In this document: piece after piece, positions 1 to 9,325 of the stretch | How positions within the stretch are numbered: position 1 is the stretch's first letter | Layout: every line of letters starts with the position of its first letter | NCBI GenBank assembly: GCA_021813505.1 | Contig: JAKAKI010000041.1 | Location: forward strand, 33,074-97,073 | DNA length: 64,000 nucleotides | Direction of reading: 5' to 3' | Source: a bacterium | GTDB taxonomy: Bacteria > Zixibacteria > MSB-5A5 > WJJR01 | Program-made: the position numbers and the translations under genes | Notes under the pieces: generated by a model | Database searches by the model: none | What the model saw: only the letters and a program-made list of their open reading frames with translations | Told to the model about the DNA's origin: nothing

Positions 1-3
1 CGC

Positions 4-26
4 GTGTGCTCACGAAGTCAGCACAC
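4..26. other. short hairpin at window edge
   Basis: GTGTGCT at 4-10 is the reverse complement of AGCACAC at 20-26, with a 9-nt loop. It lies 30 bp beyond the stop codon of the minus-strand cysteine synthase-like gene. No clear T-run follows on either strand, so a terminator role is only possible. Confidence 0.3.
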
Positions 27-55
27 CTTTGATCAATCGTGATGGCGTGACTGCT

Positions 56-1081
56 TCAAACGGGTCCTACCTCAAACCCAGTCCGCTTCATCCAATCATC
101 GCTGAGAAACTTGGACAGGTACCGCATGCCGGTATCGGTGAGGATTGTAACGATATTCAACGGTCTCTTCTGACTCTTGGCCCACTTTAATAGACCGGCA
201 ACAGCCGCTCCAGCCGACCCGCCCGCGATCATCCCCTCACGACGAACCAAGTCACGCGCCGCCGCAAACGACTCCGCGTCCTCCGTCTGAATGACCTCGT
301 CAATCACAGAGGCATCCAAAGCCCCGCACGGAACGTCCGAACCGATCCCCTCGACATGATATCGCCCCGGCTCGATTAACTTATTGAACCGCAACAGGTC
401 ATAGAAAACCGAACCAATCGGGTCAACGGCAACGATCTGAATCCGAGGATCCCTCATCTTTAGATACCGACCGATCCCGGACAATGTCCCGCCGGTGCCA
501 ATCCCTGCCACCACAGCATCGATCTGGCCGCCGGTCTGCTCCCAGATCTCCGGGCCGGTTGTCTTGAAATGGCACTCTATATTCTTGGGATTGTGGTACT
601 GATCGACCAGGAATCCCGGTTTCTCCTTGGCCAGCCTACGGGCGGTCATGTAATACGATCTCGGATCATCGTGAGGCACATCGGTGGGGCAAATCACCAC
701 CTCAGATCCCAAAGCCCGAATCAGATCGATCTTCTCCTGCGAGGTCTTGTCCGGTACGGCAAACAGTGTCCGGTATCCCTTGCAGGTGCCGACCAATCCG
801 ACCGAGACCGCCGTGTTGCCCGAGGAGTTGTCTACCAGCAAGTCACCGGGTTTGATGATTCCATTGCGCTCGGCATCCTCAATAACATAGAGCGCCATTC
901 GATCCTTGATCGAACCACTGGGATTCAAGTACTCCAGTTTGGCAAAGATATTGTGTCCCAATTCTTTACCGACATGCTGAAACGCCACCAAAGGAGTATT
1001 CCCGATGAGGCCCAGAATTCCCCCAGCGGTAATACCGGTCTTCTCCGGCGCCCTGTACGTCGCACTCAACTGCGTCTTCAT
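56..1081 (-). CDS. cysK: cysteine synthase-like PLP enzyme
   Basis: This 341-residue protein belongs to fold-type II PLP enzymes of the cysteine synthase/cystathionine beta-synthase family. These make cysteine from O-acetylserine or O-phosphoserine plus sulfide, or condense serine with homocysteine, in the cytosol. The PLP lysine is K59 in NPSGSIKDR. NSSGNT is the substrate loop and GIGTGGTLSG the phosphate-binding loop. It is about 30 residues longer than typical CysK, partly from an N-terminal extension of about 20 residues, and has no C-terminal CBS domains. The ATG at 1081 follows an AGAGGAAG ribosome-binding site. It is transcribed away from purD and stands alone. Choosing among CysK, CysM, O-phosphoserine sulfhydrylase and a CBS catalytic core is not possible from the sequence alone; the enzyme class is secure. 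Confidence 0.88.
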   Translation of the reverse strand: MKTQLSATYRAPEKTGITAGGILGLIGNTPLVAFQHVGKELGHNIFAKLEYLNPSGSIKDRMALYVIEDAERNGIIKPGDLLVDNSSGNTAVSVGLVGTCKGYRTLFAVPDKTSQEKIDLIRALGSEVVICPTDVPHDDPRSYYMTARRLAKEKPGFLVDQYHNPKNIECHFKTTGPEIWEQTGGQIDAVVAGIGTGGTLSGIGRYLKMRDPRIQIVAVDPIGSVFYDLLRFNKLIEPGRYHVEGIGSDVPCGALDASVIDEVIQTEDAESFAAARDLVRREGMIAGGSAGAAVAGLLKWAKSQKRPLNIVTILTDTGMRYLSKFLSDDWMKRTGFEVGPV

Positions 1082-1407
1082 GACTTCCTCTGATATCTGT
1101 CAGGCGGCGCGACCGCGCCCCTGCACTGTCTTAAACAGCCCCAGGTCTCTAAGGATTCCCTCAAAACAAACGTCACGCCTTCCGCACGACCCTCCGGGGC
1201 GCAAAGCGCGACGGTTGTGAGATCTTCTTAAGATGCTCTACCGTGACCGAACACTCCCAACGGTCAGCGTCCATTTAAGACCCCCCACCGAAGGCTGTCA
1301 ATGGAAAAAACCCTCCTCACTGCTCATTATTGTTTTCGACTGCGAACGCCAACTTTGGTAGCATGGACATCTTGCCCATGGCTCCTACGGCAGATTCACT
1401 CCTTGGT

Positions 1408-1576
1408 GTGGCCCCGATCTCTGGGGATTGTTGAAAAACAAGCATTGATCAAGTCGAAGACCTGTTTATTCCGGTGCCACGGACAAGCAGATTCTCCAAA
1501 GAGCCGGAGAATCTGCTTGTCCGTGGCACCTTGCTGGGAAATTGGTTTTTCAACAGACCCCAGAGATCGCGGCCAC
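1408..1576. mobile_element. MITE-like element with nested perfect hairpin
   Basis: The 31-bp ends at 1408-1438 and 1546-1576 are inverted repeats with three mismatches. Each runs from GTGGCC through GATCTCTGGGG to TGTTGAAAAA at the inner side. Inside lies a perfect 56-bp hairpin (1474-1529) with 24-bp arms starting GTGCCACGGACAAG and an 8-nt loop. The element fills part of the 580-bp gap between the divergent cysteine synthase-like gene and purD and encodes no credible protein. Related ends recur near 34.4, 36.2 and 51.8 kb, and the inner hairpin recurs at 51861. Nothing else recognisable lies in 1082-1662 beyond presumed promoters. Confidence 0.75.
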
Positions 1577-1662
1577 ACGGCGCGACTTGGGTCGAGATAC
1601 AACGTTTCCTTTGTCCCAACACCCAAGGCACGGTATATTGGCCGGTTCATGGACGGGTGCCT

Positions 1663-2976
1663 ATGCTGAAAATCCTGGTGATCGGCGGGGGAGGCCGCGA
1701 GCATGCGCTTTGCTGGGCACTGCGGTCGTCACCACAGGTGGAGAAGGTCTACTGCGCTCCCGGCAATGCCGGCATCGCCGAAATCGCCCGCCAGCTTGAG
1801 ATCAAGCCGACTGATACGAAAAAGCTCATCGAGTTCGCCCGCCACGAGGCAATTGATCTGACCGTCGTCGGCCCCGAAGACCCGATCGTCGGCGGTGTGG
1901 TCGACGCGTTCCGCCGGGAAAAACTGCGTGTTTTCGGTCCCACTGCCGCGGCCGCACAGCTCGAAGGTTCCAAGGCGTTCGCCAAGGATTTCATGCGGCG
2001 CCACAATATCCCAACAGCGCCATTCGCGGTCTTCGACAACGCCGAAGAGGCGACGCGTTTCTGCCGCGAGTCGGAAGGTCCGCTTGTGGTCAAGGCGGAT
2101 GGCCTGGCGGCAGGGAAGGGCGTCATCGTCTGCGACACCCCGGCCGAGGCCGAGGCGGCTGTCCAGCGCATCATGGTTGAACGCGCCTTTGGTGCGGTCG
2201 GCGAGAGGATCGTGATCGAACGGCGGCTGGTCGGCCAGGAGCTCAGCGTGATGGCGTTTGCCGATGGCCGCCATGTCGCCCTCATGCTCCCGGCCCGCGA
2301 TTACAAACGCGCGCTCGACGGCGACCGTGGCGCCAACACCGGCGGTATGGGCGCATACGCGCCTGCGATCCGGCTGGACGATGCGCTGCTTGAAGAGATC
2401 GAGCGCGGGATTATTCAAAAGACAATCGATGGTATGGCCGAGGATGGGATCCCGTACTCGGGTGTGCTCTACGCCGGTTTAATGATGACCGAGTCGGGAC
2501 CGAAGGTTCTGGAATTCAACTGCCGGTTCGGCGATCCCGAAACCCAGGTTGTGTTGCCGCTGCTCAAGACCGATCTGGTCGATGTCATCGGAGCGGCACT
2601 TGCCGGCAAGCTCGACATGGAACCACTGGAATGGCGTGATGAAGTGTGCGCCTGCGTCATCCTGACCTCGAAGGGTTATCCAGGGAAATACGAAACAGGC
2701 GCTACAATCTCCGGAACGCTTAAGACCGAAAGCGACGGCTTGCTGCGGTTTCACGCCGGGACCTCCGCCGGAACTGGCGGGGTCATCACCTCCGGCGGGC
2801 GTGTGCTCGGCATCTGCGCCAGGTCATCGACGCACGAGGGTGCCATTGCCTCCGCCTATGCGGGTGTTGAGCGAGTGCAATTCAAAGGCGCCCAATTCCG
2901 CACCGACATCGGACTGCGGCCCGCGGAAGTCCACCGCATGCGACGCGCTCCGGCGGAACGCCGCGGCCGCTTCTGA
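1663..2976 (+). CDS. purD: phosphoribosylamine-glycine ligase
   Basis: PurD (GAR synthetase) joins 5-phosphoribosylamine and glycine using ATP, the second step of de novo purine synthesis. The 437-residue length is normal. The protein opens with MLKILVIGGGGREHAL, the typical N-terminal dinucleotide-like loop. It has ATP-grasp motifs including KADGLAAGKGVIV and the metal/ATP site EFNCRFGDPETQ. The reading frame stays open upstream to 1474, but that stretch is the palindromic element and the family N-terminus begins at 1663, so the ATG at 1663 is the start. purE follows 50 bp downstream on the same strand, so the two probably form a purine operon. Confidence 0.96.
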   Translation: MLKILVIGGGGREHALCWALRSSPQVEKVYCAPGNAGIAEIARQLEIKPTDTKKLIEFARHEAIDLTVVGPEDPIVGGVVDAFRREKLRVFGPTAAAAQLEGSKAFAKDFMRRHNIPTAPFAVFDNAEEATRFCRESEGPLVVKADGLAAGKGVIVCDTPAEAEAAVQRIMVERAFGAVGERIVIERRLVGQELSVMAFADGRHVALMLPARDYKRALDGDRGANTGGMGAYAPAIRLDDALLEEIERGIIQKTIDGMAEDGIPYSGVLYAGLMMTESGPKVLEFNCRFGDPETQVVLPLLKTDLVDVIGAALAGKLDMEPLEWRDEVCACVILTSKGYPGKYETGATISGTLKTESDGLLRFHAGTSAGTGGVITSGGRVLGICARSSTHEGAIASAYAGVERVQFKGAQFRTDIGLRPAEVHRMRRAPAERRGRF

Positions 2977-3026
2977 GATTCGGAAAAGCAGAGCGAGCAC
3001 CATGATCTTTTGATTCATCTGATGCC

Positions 3027-3491
3027 ATGAGTGATGATAAGACCAAAGTTCTCATCCTGATCGGATCCGAATCGGATCGCGAGGTCATGACCCGTGCCGT
3101 AACCGTCCTCGGTGAACTCGGTGTCCCGGCAGCGCTCGAAGTTGCCTCCGCGCACCGTTCACCACGGCGCGTCCGAGAATTGGTCCAATCGGCCGAAAAC
3201 GCCGACGTTCAGATATTCATCTGCGGTGCCGGGATGGCGGCCCATCTTGCCGGCGCCGTGGCCGCCGCCACCAACCGCCCCGTGATCGGCGTCCCGCTCG
3301 CAGGTTCGGCCATGTCCGGGATGGATGCGCTGCTCTCAACGGTGCAAATGCCCAAGGGTGTTCCGGTCGCCACGGTGGCAGTCGGGGAACATGGCGCCAC
3401 CAACGCAGGTATTCTAGCAGCACAGATACTGGCCCTCAATGATGCCGCTTTGGCCAGGCGTCTGGCGGAGCGGTACCGTCGCGACCAGTGA
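3027..3491 (+). CDS. purE: N5-carboxyaminoimidazole ribonucleotide mutase
   Basis: PurE converts N5-CAIR to CAIR in purine biosynthesis (class I), or carboxylates AIR directly (class II). The 154-residue protein has the GSESD substrate loop near the N-terminus, the ASAHRSP motif carrying the catalytic histidine, the [15 protein letters not shown] signature, and [21 protein letters not shown], here in the form usual for class I bacterial enzymes. Class I enzymes work with PurK, which is not in this window. The gene lies just downstream of purD. No strong ribosome-binding site precedes the ATG at 3027, which would fit translational coupling or weak initiation. Confidence 0.95.
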   Translation: MSDDKTKVLILIGSESDREVMTRAVTVLGELGVPAALEVASAHRSPRRVRELVQSAENADVQIFICGAGMAAHLAGAVAAATNRPVIGVPLAGSAMSGMDALLSTVQMPKGVPVATVAVGEHGATNAGILAAQILALNDAALARRLAERYRRDQ

Positions 3492-3576
3492 ATGTGCTGA
3501 TAATGGCTGGGAACGCTGTCGACACGCGATTTGTTTAAGTGCTGAGTGGAATAGGCCAAAAAACAAGGAGGACGAA

Positions 3577-4377
3577 TTGTTTGTGGGACTCAAAAATCTG
3601 AGTGATCGGTTGGTCAGGACTCTGGTCCCGGCGGCGTTGGCTCTGGTGTTCCTGGCCGGGACCGTGTCCGCTGCGGTTCCCGACGATGCCAAGAAGGAAT
3701 ACAACCGTGGCATCGAGCTCACGAAGGCCAAGAAGGTTGACTCGGCCATCGTGGCGTACGAGGCGGCCCTCAAGATCGCGCCCGATTATGTAGACGCCCA
3801 AATCAACGTTGGGGCGCTCTACTACGAAAAGGGCGATATGGCCAAAGCCACCGAGCACTTGAAGAAAGCGATTGAATTGGACTCCAACAACGTGTCCGCG
3901 CTCAAACCCCTCGGGCAGGTCTATTTCAAAGCCAAGGACTACGATGGGACGATCAGCGCTCTCAAACGCTACACAGCGCTGAACGCGAATGACGCCGCGG
4001 CCTGGTCGCTTCTGGGGCAATCCTACAAGAAGAAAGCGGACGAGAAGAACGCCCTTGATGCGTTCACCAAGGCGGTGGCTGCCGATCCCAAGGATTACAG
4101 GACGTTCTACCACATCGGTAACGCGCATCGCGAAGCGAAGCGCCTGCCCGATGCCATTACTGCCTACCGCAAGGCAATCGCGATCAATCCCAATTACGTC
4201 GAGGCGTACTATAACTTGGCGATCACCTCGCAACTGGCCGATATGGAAAAGTGTGTGCCCGATTACAAGGCATTCATCAAAGCGGCGACAGGGAAGAAAG
4301 AGTGGAAAAGCCAGGTCGTCCAAGCCGACAGTATGGTCGACAAAATTACGAAGTACCTGGAAGCGAAAGGCAATTAG
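3577..4377 (+). CDS. secreted/periplasmic TPR-repeat protein
   Basis: A 266-residue protein built of about five to six tetratricopeptide repeats. Repeats such as [17 protein letters not shown] followed by [15 protein letters not shown] recur every 34 residues from about residue 35 to 230. The N-terminus has a positively charged start, a hydrophobic core ([17 protein letters not shown]) and a likely signal-peptidase site after VSAA, so export to the periplasm is expected. TPR solenoids bind protein partners; no catalytic domain is visible. The chosen TTG start at 3577 is preceded by AAGGAGG with 5-nt spacing; an in-frame GTG at 3583 is the alternative. The frame runs open further upstream but overlaps purE. 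Function is otherwise unknown. Confidence 0.82.
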   Translation: MFVGLKNLSDRLVRTLVPAALALVFLAGTVSAAVPDDAKKEYNRGIELTKAKKVDSAIVAYEAALKIAPDYVDAQINVGALYYEKGDMAKATEHLKKAIELDSNNVSALKPLGQVYFKAKDYDGTISALKRYTALNANDAAAWSLLGQSYKKKADEKNALDAFTKAVAADPKDYRTFYHIGNAHREAKRLPDAITAYRKAIAINPNYVEAYYNLAITSQLADMEKCVPDYKAFIKAATGKKEWKSQVVQADSMVDKITKYLEAKGN

Positions 4378-4414
4378 CCCTCTTTGGCACCCAACAGCCG
4401 GAATTGTGAATCAC

Positions 4415-4436
4415 GGGCGCGGGTCATCCTGCGCCC
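4415..4436 (+). terminator. possible weak terminator hairpin
   Basis: GGGCGC at 4415-4420 pairs with GCGCCC at 4431-4436, and the stem can extend two pairs with a bulge. CACTTTGTT follows. It lies 37 bp after the TPR gene stop. The T-run is poor, so this is tentative. Confidence 0.3.
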
Positions 4437-4490
4437 CACTTTGTTATAGGATGTTGTGGCTGACCCAAGTTCATTCACGGTGACAACGCT

Positions 4491-5828
4491 ATGAAACGGT
4501 GGCTCATCTTCGCCGAGGGCGGAACCGCGGGTCTATTCGATCCGCTTGACGCGCTTCGTCCGCCGTATCTTCTCCGTAACGGCGCCTGGACAGTCGCGGA
4601 GCGCTGGATCAAGTTGCTTGAGCCGACGGAAGTCGCGGCGGGCACCGGTTCATCACTGGCCGGTTCGCTGGCCGACCAAACAGCTTGGAAGGTCAATCAG
4701 ATTCCTGATGGCAGGCCTGACGATGTTTGGATTGTAATCGGTGCGCCCAGCCCACGCCCCGACCTGCGCTGGGATGGACTCCGCTTTCCCGTAGCGTTCA
4801 CCTCCTCCAGGGGCCCGCACTGCGTGATGCGGCTGGATCAGTCTGCTTGGGAGCGAGTGAAGCACCAGGTGACGGCTTGGTTTGCCAATTCCGGAACCGG
4901 ACCGCTCACGGCGCCACCTGAATCGACCGTTCTGGACGAACCTCCCTTTTTGGCTCCCGACGGTTTGTGGGATCTGGTGAATAGTCTTGCCCTGCAAATC
5001 GGATTCGATACCGAGCTCTGGACAAGACTGAACGGGCGGGGGGGACCACCTGACCAGTGCCGGCATGACTCAACGGTGCTGATTTCGCCCGAGAAACTCT
5101 GGATCGGCCGCGATGTCCGGATCGGACCGCACACCGTCATCGATGCGAGTTACGGGCCGGTCATCCTCGATGCGGGAGTCGTCATCGAGCCGTTTACGCG
5201 TCTGGAGGGTCCCGCCTTTGTCGGTGCGCACACGCGTTTGGCCGGCGGCAAGATCTCCGGCGGATGTGCCTTTGGTCCCGGATGCCGGCTGGGGGGAGAG
5301 ATTGAAGCATCCATCATTCAGGGCTTCACCAACAAAGTGCATGAGGGATTCTTCGGGCACGGGTTCATGGGTGAGTGGGTCAATCTCGGCGCCATGACGA
5401 CCAACAGTGACCTGAAGAACAACTATGGAAGCGTCCGCATCACGCGTCTTGGCCAGACCGTCGATACCGGCTGTTTGAAGGCCGGTTCGTATCTGGCCGA
5501 CCATACCAAGACGGCAATCGGTACACTCTTGCCGACCGGCTCCACAACCGGGGTTGGAGTCAACTTGTTATCTGGGGGACTGGCCCCAAAATCGGTTCCT
5601 CCGTTCGTATGGGGAGGAAGCGGACGGTATACCGAGCACCGTTTGGAGCGCATGCTCGATACCGCCCGGGCGGCGATTGCGCGCCGCTCTGTGATGCTGA
5701 AGATGGCAAATCGCGCCGATCAACTAAGCGGGGGGGAGGAAAAAGCGCTTCGTGCCTTGTTTGCGGCCTCGGCCGAGCCACGTGCCGCGTTCCTCCAGAA
5801 CCAGAATTCCCCCAGTGATCGTGACTGA
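4491..5828 (+). CDS. GlmU-like sugar nucleotidyltransferase / left-handed beta-helix acyltransferase
   Basis: This 445-residue protein resembles the alternative GlmU-like family common in Bacteroidetes-type bacteria, thought to act as N-acetylglucosamine-1-phosphate uridyltransferase and/or glucosamine-1-phosphate acetyltransferase for cell-envelope precursors. The N-terminal half (about 1-190) is a diverged nucleotidyltransferase-like domain with LRPPYLLRNGAWTVAERW. The second half (about 195-390) is a hexapeptide-repeat left-handed beta helix with runs such as IGPHTVIDASYGPVILDAGV and the family-typical GEWVNLGAMTTNSDLKNNYG. It lacks the classical GlmU N-terminal signature. It sits 35 bp upstream of the GalT-like/GlgA fusion gene on the same strand, placing two sugar-nucleotide genes together. 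The family is fairly sure; substrate is inferred. Confidence 0.8.
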   Translation: MKRWLIFAEGGTAGLFDPLDALRPPYLLRNGAWTVAERWIKLLEPTEVAAGTGSSLAGSLADQTAWKVNQIPDGRPDDVWIVIGAPSPRPDLRWDGLRFPVAFTSSRGPHCVMRLDQSAWERVKHQVTAWFANSGTGPLTAPPESTVLDEPPFLAPDGLWDLVNSLALQIGFDTELWTRLNGRGGPPDQCRHDSTVLISPEKLWIGRDVRIGPHTVIDASYGPVILDAGVVIEPFTRLEGPAFVGAHTRLAGGKISGGCAFGPGCRLGGEIEASIIQGFTNKVHEGFFGHGFMGEWVNLGAMTTNSDLKNNYGSVRITRLGQTVDTGCLKAGSYLADHTKTAIGTLLPTGSTTGVGVNLLSGGLAPKSVPPFVWGGSGRYTEHRLERMLDTARAAIARRSVMLKMANRADQLSGGEEKALRALFAASAEPRAAFLQNQNSPSDRD

Positions 5829-5863
5829 GCTTCGCGGTTGGATGCCTGTGGAGGTTCTAGGTA

Positions 5864-8428
5864 ATGTCTGAACTTCGGAAAGACCCGGTCATCGGACGAT
5901 GGGTGATTATTTCCGGCGAGCGCGGGCGACGGCCCAGTGATTTTCCCGCGCCGGTTCGACGCGCCAGCGGACGCGTCTGTCCGTTCTGCCCGGGCAATGA
6001 AGCCTTGACACCTCCGGAGATCCTCGCCATCCGTGCCGAAGGAACCGCCTCGAATACCCCCGGCTGGCGGGTGCGGGCCATCTCCAACAAGTACCCGGCC
6101 CTGACCATCCATGGCGAACTCAATCGCGAAGGCGTTGGCATTTTTGACAAGATGAACGGTGTCGGCGCGCACGAAGTCGTCATCGAGACTGCCGAACACA
6201 ATGAAGACCTCGCCGACATGACGGTGGAGCGTGTCGCGGAAGTGCTCTCGGTCTGCCAGGAACGCGTCATCGATCTGGAGCGCGATCCCCGTTTCCGATT
6301 CATCATGTTGTTCAAGAACAACGGTGCCTCCGCGGGCGCGTCGCTGGAACACTCCCACATGCAATTGATCGCGACCCCCGTGGTGCCGAAGCGCGTCATC
6401 GAGGAACTGGATGGATCGCGCCGCTACTACGATTACAAAGAGCGCTGCATCTTCTGCGATATCGTCCGCCAGGAACTCAAAGCCCACGAGCGTGTGGTGG
6501 ATGAGACGCCTGGGTTTGTGACGATTTCTCCCTTTGCGGCCCGGTTCCCCTATGAGACCTGGGTTCTGCCCCGATCTCACCAGCCGTCGTTCCGCGACAT
6601 GAGCGCGGCGCAACGCGCCGAGTTGGCGCTGATTTTAAGCCGGATTCTCCGCCGTCTCAAGTATGGTTTGAACGATCCAGACTACAACTTGATGCTTCAC
6701 ACAACGCCGGTGGGCAACGAACACGACCGGGCCTATCACTGGCACATCGAGCTCATGCCGAAACTGACGCACGTCGCCGGTTTCGAATGGGGCACCGGAT
6801 TCTACATCAACCCGACCGCTCCCGAAGAAGCCGCCGAGTACCTGCGCAGTGTACCCATCGAACGGAGGCATCCTGTGCCCGAAGTTTTCGAAGCTCCGAC
6901 TGTTCTGCCCGCCGGTGTGCACAGCGGGCGGCGGCTCAATGTCTTCTTCCTGTCGTCTGAAGTCGTGCCGTTTTCCAAGACCGGCGGATTGGCCGATGTC
7001 GCCGGCGCGCTTCCCGAAGCGCTGGCGGAGCTCGATTGTGATGTGACGGTAGTGACGCCGCATCAGGGCAAACTTCTCAACGGCCAGTTCCCCAGTGTGC
7101 CAATGTCTGAGGCGCCGCGCTTCACGGTGCAACTGGGCGGACAAGACTACGATTTCTCCCTGCGCACGCTGGAAAAGCCGCTCGGCAAAGTCCGGCACTT
7201 GCTGGTGGAGAATCCCGGATTTTTCGGCCGCCCGGCGCTCTATGTCGATCCACTGACCGGCAGGGACTATGTCGATAACGACGAACGCTTTGCCTTTTTC
7301 TGCCGGGGCATTCTTGAGTGGATCCGGCAGGCTGGGATGCGCCCCGACATTATCCATCTCAACGACTGGCAGACGGCTCCGGCCGCCGCGTTCATGGGCC
7401 TGCTCTTCTCCGGGGACCCGTTCTTTACCGGCGTACGCTCAATCCTGACCATTCACAATCTGGCATATCAGGGCATGTTCCCGGCGGAACGCTTTGACAT
7501 CCTCGGACTGGATCCGAAATTGTTCCATCCGCTCTCACCCTTCGAGTTCTGGGGAAAGATCAACTACCTGAAGTCCGGGCTGATTTGCGCGCACAAGATC
7601 AACACCGTGTCGCCGACCTACGCGCGCGAGATTCAAACCGACGACGAGCTTGGTTGTGGCCTCAACGGAATCCTGTCGGAGCGCGCCAATGATCTGTCCG
7701 GAATTCTCAATGGTATCGATACCCAGGTCTGGAACCCGGCCACCGATCATCTGATTCCCCAGACCTACGACGCCGAGAATCTTGCCGCCAAGCATGCCAA
7801 CAAGGAGACTCTCTGCGCCCGCGCGGGCATTGCGCGCGAACGCTGGGAGCGTCCGCTCATCGGGATCATCTCCCGTCTGGCCGATCAAAAAGGATTTGAT
7901 CTGATCGCCGACGCGGCCGAGCAGATCTTCGCATTGGATGTCAACGTCGTACTCTTGGGCACGGGGGAGCGGCGGTTCCATGACTTGTTTACCGACCTGC
8001 AGGAACAGTACCCCGGCCGGATGAAGATCTTCCTCACGTTTGACGATGCGCTGGCGCACACGATCGAAGCCGGGGCCGACATTTTCCTGATGCCGTCCCG
8101 CTACGAACCATGCGGACTGAACCAGATGTACAGCCTTCGCTATGGCACAGTGCCGGTTGTCCGTTCAACGGGTGGCCTGGCTGACACGGTCATCGACGCC
8201 GATGCCAATACGGAACGTGGCAATGGCTTCTCCTTCCGGGAGTACACCGCCGACGCCATGTTGGGAGCTATTCGGCGTGCGGTGGCCGCGTACAATGATC
8301 CTTCGCGTTGGACGCCGATCCAGATTCGCGGTATGGCCGGCGATTTCTCATGGCGCCGTTCCGCGCAAAAGTATATTGCCCTCTACGAGTCCGCGCTCGG
8401 CGGCATACATCAAACGATGGCAGGATAA
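5864..8428 (+). CDS. glgA: fusion: GalT-like nucleotidylyltransferase + glycogen synthase
   Basis: One open frame of 854 residues joins two enzymes. Residues 1-335 form a GalT-family (HIT-superfamily) nucleotidylyltransferase. They show CxxC pairs at C39/C42 and C195/C198, the active-site run EHSHMQ at 162-167 (nucleophile histidine H165 expected) and HWH at 292-294. The run GASAGAS before the active site and GFEWGTGFYINP near the end are more like the plant ADP-glucose phosphorylase branch than classical GalT with HPHGQ. Residues 357-854 are a full GT5 glycogen synthase: KTGGLADVAG at 372 binds ADP-glucose and SRYEPCGLNQ is the retaining GT-B motif. A linker of about 20 residues separates them. 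I infer that one protein may both interconvert glucose-1-phosphate with a nucleotide sugar and polymerise glucose. The downstream neighbour is greA. Confidence 0.9.
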   Translation: MSELRKDPVIGRWVIISGERGRRPSDFPAPVRRASGRVCPFCPGNEALTPPEILAIRAEGTASNTPGWRVRAISNKYPALTIHGELNREGVGIFDKMNGVGAHEVVIETAEHNEDLADMTVERVAEVLSVCQERVIDLERDPRFRFIMLFKNNGASAGASLEHSHMQLIATPVVPKRVIEELDGSRRYYDYKERCIFCDIVRQELKAHERVVDETPGFVTISPFAARFPYETWVLPRSHQPSFRDMSAAQRAELALILSRILRRLKYGLNDPDYNLMLHTTPVGNEHDRAYHWHIELMPKLTHVAGFEWGTGFYINPTAPEEAAEYLRSVPIERRHPVPEVFEAPTVLPAGVHSGRRLNVFFLSSEVVPFSKTGGLADVAGALPEALAELDCDVTVVTPHQGKLLNGQFPSVPMSEAPRFTVQLGGQDYDFSLRTLEKPLGKVRHLLVENPGFFGRPALYVDPLTGRDYVDNDERFAFFCRGILEWIRQAGMRPDIIHLNDWQTAPAAAFMGLLFSGDPFFTGVRSILTIHNLAYQGMFPAERFDILGLDPKLFHPLSPFEFWGKINYLKSGLICAHKINTVSPTYAREIQTDDELGCGLNGILSERANDLSGILNGIDTQVWNPATDHLIPQTYDAENLAAKHANKETLCARAGIARERWERPLIGIISRLADQKGFDLIADAAEQIFALDVNVVLLGTGERRFHDLFTDLQEQYPGRMKIFLTFDDALAHTIEAGADIFLMPSRYEPCGLNQMYSLRYGTVPVVRSTGGLADTVIDADANTERGNGFSFREYTADAMLGAIRRAVAAYNDPSRWTPIQIRGMAGDFSWRRSAQKYIALYESALGGIHQTMAG

Positions 8429-8519
8429 AGGCACCGGATCGAATCCTCCTATGGCACGAATGGCGTCACCTGCCCAATCCGAAATCATCTAACGACACAA
8501 GGCAGCATGGAAAGCGCTT

Positions 8520-9008
8520 ATGGCCGGTACTGGGAATTGGATCTATTTAACTGAAGAGGGATATCGCAAGATGGTGGCGGAATTGCACCGCCTGAAGACG
8601 GTCGACCGTCCGCGTGTTGTCGGCGAGATCTCCCGCGCGCGTGACATGGGCGACATCTCCGAGAATGCGGAGTATCACGCCGCCAAAGAGCGGCAGGTCT
8701 TGCTCGAGCGCAAGATCTCGGAGCTTGAGGAAAAACTCACCCGTGTCAAGACCATCAAGGAAGACCAATTCGATGGCAGCCGCGCCTATTTGTTCTCTAT
8801 CATTCGCCTGCGCGACATCAAGTCCGGCGAACAGATCAAGTACCAGCTCGTCTCCCCCGAAGAAGCCGACTTCGATTTGGATCGTATCTCGGTTCACTCC
8901 CCGATAGGCCAGGGCCTGCTCGGCAAAGCCAAAGGCGAGCGCGTCACCATCAAAGTCCCCGCCGGCGAACTCATCTACGAAATCATCGATATCGAGCGGC
9001 CAGCGTAA
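8520..9008 (+). CDS. greA: transcription elongation factor GreA
   Basis: GreA rescues backtracked RNA polymerase by stimulating cleavage of the extruded RNA 3' end through the secondary channel. The 162-residue protein has the N-terminal antiparallel coiled coil with the conserved acidic tip (RDMGDISENAEYHAAK), a long second helix (RQVLLERKISELEEKL), and the C-terminal FKBP-like domain ending IGQGLLGKAKGERVTIKVPAG, all in standard order. The ATG at 8520 gives the common N-terminus with an early LTEEGYRKM. It is 91 bp downstream of the GalT-like/GlgA gene and ends 42 bp before a palindromic repeat that may end transcription. Confidence 0.95.
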   Translation: MAGTGNWIYLTEEGYRKMVAELHRLKTVDRPRVVGEISRARDMGDISENAEYHAAKERQVLLERKISELEEKLTRVKTIKEDQFDGSRAYLFSIIRLRDIKSGEQIKYQLVSPEEADFDLDRISVHSPIGQGLLGKAKGERVTIKVPAGELIYEIIDIERPA

Positions 9009-9049
9009 CCGGGCTTCCCATCGCTTGAATCCGCGAGAGTGCGGGAAGT

Positions 9050-9301
9050 GTGGCGCGGGCGCCCTCGCCCGCGTTCGGCGCGGAGCGCCGAACCTTCCTG
9101 TGCGACGGACAGAGTGTTGCACGTGCAAGCAAAGAGTCCGGGTTGCGCCCGGACCGCGGCCGAGGGCGGCCGCGCCACATAGAATTCAGCCTGAGTCAAG
9201 TGTGCTGCAGTCAGAGGTTTTTCAAGTGTTGATGTAGCGGACTGGGGATAAGCAAGAGTGTGGCGCGGGCGCCTCGCCCGCGTTCGGCGCGGAGCGCCGA
9301 A
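9050..9301. repeat. REP-like palindromic unit, left of RAYT
   Basis: A full palindrome (9050-9179) starts GTGGCGCGGGCGCCCTCG and ends with its reverse complement GGCGGCCGCGCCAC. The spacer from 9180 to 9259 is followed by a half copy (9260-9301) of the left arm. The same full-spacer-half order with the same 209-210 bp offset occurs at 9994-10244, on the other side of the transposase gene. The 9009-9325 gap holds only this repeat; antisense open frames across it are artefacts of GC-rich arms. Confidence 0.8.
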
Positions 9302-9325
9302 TTTCTTCGCGAGAGAGATTCCCCT

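Noticed and set aside
1474-1662. N-terminal extension of PurD from an upstream ATG at 1474
   Set aside because: The extra 63 residues are translated from the palindromic element and do not belong to the PurD family, which begins MLKILVIGGGG.
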